Shown here piece after piece: positions 60,605 through 64,000 of a stretch of DNA of 64,000 nucleotides. Source of the DNA: Cupriavidus necator (lineage in GTDB: Bacteria > Pseudomonadota > Gammaproteobacteria > Burkholderiales > Burkholderiaceae); contig NZ_SROX01000025.1 of the NCBI RefSeq assembly GCF_013141915.1, positions 1-64,000 on the forward strand, read 5' to 3'. The notes below the pieces were generated by a model. The model saw only the letters and a list, made by a program, of their open reading frames with translations. It was not told where the DNA came from and did not search any database. How positions within the stretch are numbered: position 1 is the stretch's first letter; the number at the start of each line of letters is the position of its first letter. Made by a program: the position numbers and the translations under genes.

Positions 60605-61405
60605 ATGGATACCCTGCCCTTTCGCGTCGCCACGCCGGTCGAACTCGACCAGCTCGGTCCCGCCGCGCTGCGAGACAAGCTCGCCGGCCCGCCGCACCTG
60701 GCGTTGCCGTGGCTGGGCGGCGCCGCGGTGGCCGGCCATCTCGACGCGCAGATGGTGTTGGGCCAATGGTTCCTGGCCGGCCATGGCGTCACGCGCGACG
60801 AAGCGCAGGCTTTCGCCTGGTTCAAGCACGCGGCGCACGCCGGCCACGCGGGCGCGGCCAACCTCGCGGGCCGCTGCTATGAAAACGGCTGGGGCACCGC
60901 GCACGATGATCGCGCCGCCGCGCACTGGTACACGCTGGCGGCCGAGCGCGGCTCGGACTGGGGCATGTACAACCTGGCGACGGCGCTGGTGCTGGGACGC
61001 GGCCTGGCCCCGGACCGGCGCGCCGCGCTCGGCTGGTACGAACGCGCCGCTGCGCTTGGCCATGCCAAGTCGCTCAACATCGTCGGCAGCTTCCATGAAG
61101 ACGGGTGGGAGGTAGCGCAGGATCCGGCGCGCGCGGCCGCGTATTACCGCCAGGCAGCCGAAGGCGGCGACTTCCGCGGACAGTTCAACCATGCGCGGAT
61201 GCTGGCGCTGGCGGGGCGCGAGGCCGAGGCGCAGCAATGGATCCGGCTGGTGCCGCAAACCGCCACCGGGCCCTTCATCGACAAGATGCTGGCGTTCCTG
61301 CGCGACGCCCCGCAGCATGCGTTGCAGCGTCTGTACGCGCATGCCGATCAGGCCGCACGGGCGGCGCGGGCAGCGCAACCCGCGCCGGCGGCTACCGCCG
61401 CCTGA
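60605..61405 (+). CDS. Sel1-like repeat protein next to the TonB receptor
   Basis: A 266-residue protein of tandem Sel1/TPR repeats: AQMVLGQWFLAGHGVTRDEAQAFAWFKHAAHAGHAGAANLAGRCYENGWG..., with at least four copies of about 36 residues and a helical C-terminus. Such proteins are usually scaffolds. The pairing with catecholate receptors (often with a PiuC hydroxylase) is common in Burkholderiales, but no PiuC gene is seen here. The ATG at 60605 has no strong binding site. It converges on the dodecin gene. Confidence 0.87.
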   Translation: MDTLPFRVATPVELDQLGPAALRDKLAGPPHLALPWLGGAAVAGHLDAQMVLGQWFLAGHGVTRDEAQAFAWFKHAAHAGHAGAANLAGRCYENGWGTAHDDRAAAHWYTLAAERGSDWGMYNLATALVLGRGLAPDRRAALGWYERAAALGHAKSLNIVGSFHEDGWEVAQDPARAAAYYRQAAEGGDFRGQFNHARMLALAGREAEAQQWIRLVPQTATGPFIDKMLAFLRDAPQHALQRLYAHADQAARAARAAQPAPAATAA

Positions 61406-61418
61406 AAGCAGTGTGGGC

Positions 61419-61625
61419 TCAGCTCACGCGGAAGCCGACCTTCAACGTGACCTGGTAGTGCGCGATCTTGCCATTCTGGATATGGCCGCGCGTTTCCACC
61501 ACTTCGAACCAGTCGATGTTCTTGATGGTTTCGCCAGCCTTGGTGATGGCGCTCTGGATGGCCTGGTCGCAGCCGTCGGGCGAAGATCCGACGATCTCGA
61601 CCAGCTTGTAGGTGTGGTTGGTCAT
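61419..61625 (-). CDS. Dodecin family flavin-binding protein
   Basis: A 68-residue protein matching dodecin: YKLVEIVGSSPDGCDQAIQSAITKAGETIKNIDWFEVVETRGHIQNGKIAHYQVTLKVGFRV. The Trp in NIDWFEV is the residue that sandwiches flavins in the dodecamer, and the ETRGHI...YQVTLKVGFR strand is diagnostic. Dodecins store or buffer FMN/riboflavin or CoA. AAGGAGAGG lies just before the ATG. It is a single-gene unit, convergent with the Sel1 gene. Confidence 0.93.
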   Translation of the reverse strand: MTNHTYKLVEIVGSSPDGCDQAIQSAITKAGETIKNIDWFEVVETRGHIQNGKIAHYQVTLKVGFRVS

Positions 61626-61828
61626 TGCCTCTCCTTGGCGGCCGTAGCCGCAGGGGGTTGCCTCCATCATAGGCGCCGGCCGCGGATAGCCCCAAGCTTG
61701 CCGGGCGCAGATCCTGTTACACAATCGCCCTTTGCCAGTGGCGTATGCGGCTGCTACGCTGCGTTCCCGCCAGACAGGTGCGGCGCGCGGCGCGCGCACG
61801 CTGTCGTTCACCGACGCAAAGATCCGCC

Positions 61829-62545
61829 GTGACTTATCGATTCATTCGCCGGGCCGTGCTGGGCCTGAGCCTGGCCACCGCCGTGTCGGCCTTCACCTCG
61901 TTCAGTCCCTTCGCGCTGCTGGCGCACGCCCGTTCGGCATCGAGCTTCGACCAGGTGTCCGAAACCATTGCCAACAGCATCAGCGAGACCTTCAACGAGG
62001 CCGTCGCCAATCACTTCCCCACCCGCACCGGCAAGCCCGCCCAACCGGCCCAGCCGCCCGACGCCAGGCCGGTGCCCGCCAAACCCTTCGCCGATGGCAG
62101 CGGCTACACGCTGTGCTTCGTTCCCGATGGCGCGAGTTGCCAGGCACTGCTGGTCAACGCCATCCGCAGCACGCGCCAGCGCCTGCTGATCCAGGCTTAT
62201 TCGTTTACCAGCGCGCCGATTGCCGAAGCCGTGGCGCAGGCGCACCGGCGCGGCGTCGACGTGCGCGTGATCCTGGACAAGAGCCAGCAGAGCGAGCGCT
62301 ATACCAGCGCCACCTTCCTCAAGCACGCCGGCGTGCCGGTAGTGATCGACAGCAAGCCCGCGATCGCGCATAACAAGGTGATGGTGTTCGACGACCAGGC
62401 CGTCTTCACCGGATCGTTCAACTTCACCAAGTCAGCGCAGGAGCGCAACGCCGAAAACGGCATGCTGATCCGCGGCGACGCGGCGGTGGTCAAGGCCTAT
62501 ACCGACAACTGGAACAAGCGCTACCGGCAGTCACGCGCGTACTGA
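61829..62545 (+). CDS. Secreted phospholipase D-family nuclease-like protein
   Basis: A 238-residue protein with an N-terminal signal or membrane helix, a disordered Pro-rich linker (about 65-90) and one HKD domain. The catalytic motif is HNKVMVFDD (H181, K183, D188), followed by GSFNFT and NAENGMLI, as in the short Nuc-type phospholipase D nucleases that dimerise to build the active site. The GTG at 61829 is chosen because upstream codons give an untypical Arg-rich extension; an ATG at 61745 is the alternative. It probably hydrolyses nucleic acid in the periplasm. Confidence 0.88.
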   Translation: MTYRFIRRAVLGLSLATAVSAFTSFSPFALLAHARSASSFDQVSETIANSISETFNEAVANHFPTRTGKPAQPAQPPDARPVPAKPFADGSGYTLCFVPDGASCQALLVNAIRSTRQRLLIQAYSFTSAPIAEAVAQAHRRGVDVRVILDKSQQSERYTSATFLKHAGVPVVIDSKPAIAHNKVMVFDDQAVFTGSFNFTKSAQERNAENGMLIRGDAAVVKAYTDNWNKRYRQSRAY

Positions 62546-62660
62546 GGGCTCGGCACGCGGCCCCTGCACGAACCCGCGCGCGGTGGCACACTGGCGGGCT
62601 GACGTCGCCGCATGATGCCGCGGCGGCCCGTGCAAAGCCTTTTCCGGAGAGCCCTTTCCC

Positions 62661-63371
62661 ATGACAGCCATTCCCGACAGCCAGTGGATCCGCGTCGACA
62701 CCGCCGCGGGCAGCTTCGATGCCTACCTGAGCCTGCCGCCGGCGGGCGTGCAGCCCGGCGCGCCGGGCATCGTGCTGCTGCAGGAAATCTTCGGCGTGAA
62801 CGAGCATATCCGCGCCGTGGCCGACCAGTACGCCGCCGACGGCTACGCCGTGCTCGCGCCGGACGTATTCTGGCGCCAGGCCCCGCGCGTGCAACTCGGC
62901 TATGAGGGCGACGACATGGCGCGTGCCATGGCCTTGCGCAAGGCGGTGGACGTGGCGGCCGCGCTCGACGATATCGCCGCCACGGTGCAGGTGCTGCGCC
63001 AGCATACCGGCGCCGGCAAGGTGGCCGCGGTGGGCTACTGCTTCGGCGGGCTGCTGTCGTACCTGAGCGCGTCGCGCGGACTGGTGGATGCGGCCGTGCC
63101 CTACTACGGCGGCGGCATCCAGAACCAGCTGCAGGAAGCGGCCAACATCCGCGTACCGGTGCAGTTCCACTACGGCGCGCTCGACACGCATATCCCGCCC
63201 GAGGCCGTGCAGTCCGTACGCGACGCGATGGCCGGCAAACCCGGCAGCGAGATCTTCGTCTACCCGCAGGCCGACCACGGCTTCAACTGCTGGGCGCGCG
63301 GCTCCTATCACCAGCGCAGCGCCGCCCTGGCGCACGGGCGCGCGCTGATGTTCCTGTCGGCATCGCTGTAG
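62661..63371 (+). CDS. Dienelactone hydrolase family protein
   Basis: A 236-residue alpha/beta hydrolase of the DLH family. The triad is C127 (GYCFGG), D175 (GALDTHIP) and H206 (ADHGF), with E42 (LQEIFG) as the activating Glu. DLH enzymes open the lactone ring of chloro- or methyl-muconolactones, but many members have other substrates. A Shine-Dalgarno-like CCGGAGAG lies about 11 nt before the ATG. It precedes the acyl-CoA synthetase gene by 106 nt on the same strand. Confidence 0.92.
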   Translation: MTAIPDSQWIRVDTAAGSFDAYLSLPPAGVQPGAPGIVLLQEIFGVNEHIRAVADQYAADGYAVLAPDVFWRQAPRVQLGYEGDDMARAMALRKAVDVAAALDDIAATVQVLRQHTGAGKVAAVGYCFGGLLSYLSASRGLVDAAVPYYGGGIQNQLQEAANIRVPVQFHYGALDTHIPPEAVQSVRDAMAGKPGSEIFVYPQADHGFNCWARGSYHQRSAALAHGRALMFLSASL

Positions 63372-63477
63372 TCCGCACCCCGAGGGCTGCCGGCTTGCCA
63401 TGGCCAGGCGGCAGCCCTTATCCTCGGCGCTTGGCTTCAAGACTTGCTGGACCCCAACCATAACAATGGAGACCACC

Positions 63478-64000
63478 ATGCAGTCAGAGCAGCAGCGCGC
63501 CCTGCGCAACACCATCCCCGACGCCATGGCCCGCGCCGTGCGGCGCAGCCCGGGCAAGACCGCGATCCGTTTCGGCGAACGGTCCTGGACCTTCCGCCAG
63601 CTCGATGACGCCACGGCGCGCGTGGCCGGCGCGCTGGCGCAGTGGGGGCTGCGCCCGGGCGACCGGGTCGCCGCCTTCGGCAAGAATTCCGATGCCTACG
63701 TGCTGTTGTGGCTGGCCTGCCTGCGCAGCAGCCTGATCCATGTGCCTGTCAATTTCTCGATGACGCGGGCCGAGGCCGAGTACATCGTCACGCAGTCGGG
63801 CGCCAGCGCGATCTTTACCGACCCGGCGCTGGCCGAGCGCGTCGATGGCCTGCCCTGCAAGGTCCGCGGCACGCTGCATGGCGGCGCTGCGCACGCCAAT
63901 CCACGGGACATTCTGGCCGCGGCCGCGGACGGTCCGCCGGCACCGGTGTCCGATGCGCTCGCCGAGACCACGCCCGCGCAGATCCTGTACACCTCCGGCA
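63478..64000 (+). CDS. Acyl-CoA synthetase, AMP-binding family (cut by window edge)
   Basis: The first 174 residues are present and the frame is open to the window end. It begins MQSEQQRALRNTIPDAMARAV and contains KTAIRFGERSWTFRQLDDATARVAGALAQWGLRPGDRVAAFGKNSDAYVLLWLACLRSSLIHVPVNFSMT, the usual opening of fatty-acyl-CoA synthetases (FadD-like). The last residues, QILYTSG, start the YTSGTTGxPK AMP-binding motif. GGAG lies 6 nt before the ATG. The substrate cannot be fixed from this fragment. Confidence 0.9.
   Translation, partial: MQSEQQRALRNTIPDAMARAVRRSPGKTAIRFGERSWTFRQLDDATARVAGALAQWGLRPGDRVAAFGKNSDAYVLLWLACLRSSLIHVPVNFSMTRAEAEYIVTQSGASAIFTDPALAERVDGLPCKVRGTLHGGAAHANPRDILAAAADGPPAPVSDALAETTPAQILYTSG

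Overview
The window looks like a chromosomal segment of a beta-proteobacterium of the Burkholderiaceae, most likely Cupriavidus or a close relative. This is inferred from the uniformly high GC, an H-NS protein of the short TWTGRG...PGW type, three Bug-type (tripartite tricarboxylate) binding proteins, a beta-ketoadipate pcaIJF block and a complete Tad pilus locus of Ralstonia/Cupriavidus type. I found no rRNA, tRNA, CRISPR array or insertion sequence. AT-rich DNA is confined to promoter regions.

Layout. 1-5.3 kb: a possible gene start at the left edge, an intergenic stretch with palindromic repeats, an EAL phosphodiesterase with a decayed GGDEF domain, a chemoreceptor, and an H-NS gene with a clear promoter and terminator. 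5.3-14.4 kb: galE, a tyrosine-recombinase-like protein lacking most catalytic residues, an NTF2-like/nitronate monooxygenase pair behind a perfect palindrome, a PadR regulator, a Bug protein, a lipoprotein alpha/beta hydrolase, a LysR regulator and two small unknown genes.

14.4-26.9 kb: a sugar-acid catabolic island. It holds an IlvD/EDD dehydratase (L-arabonate dehydratase type) with an MFS carrier, an enolase-superfamily sugar-acid dehydratase (rhamnonate type), a PdxA paralogue, a Bug protein, an L-2-keto-3-deoxyarabonate dehydratase, an alpha-ketoglutarate semialdehyde dehydrogenase, and three related LysR regulators. Together the IlvD/EDD dehydratase, keto-deoxy-acid dehydratase and aldehyde dehydrogenase form the lower non-phosphorylative pentonate route to alpha-ketoglutarate. 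Two separated promoters share a 13-bp motif, which suggests one regulon.

27-35.7 kb: an orphan squalene/phytoene synthase, a three-lipoprotein operon (CsgG-like, DUF4810, GNA1162/DUF799), a Bug protein, an SDR, and pcaIJF with an IclR/PcaR-like operator upstream. 35.7-41.4 kb: sbcCD and a sigma-54 activator with a pseudo-receiver domain. 41.4-52.6 kb: a minus-strand Tad/Flp operon in the order flp-tadV-tadE-rcpC-rcpA-tadZ-tadA-tadB-tadC-tadD-DUF3613-tadG, followed by the activator.

53-58 kb: two divergent paralogous Gly/Thr/Val-rich lipoproteins around a 0.7-kb promoter region with perfect TACGTAA-type palindromes, followed by an orphan TpsB (FhaC/ShlB) outer-membrane transporter. I consider this the best candidate for an undescribed surface system. 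58-64 kb: a Fur-box-controlled TonB siderophore receptor with a Sel1-repeat protein, dodecin, a secreted phospholipase D/nuclease, a dienelactone hydrolase and the start of an acyl-CoA synthetase cut by the window edge.
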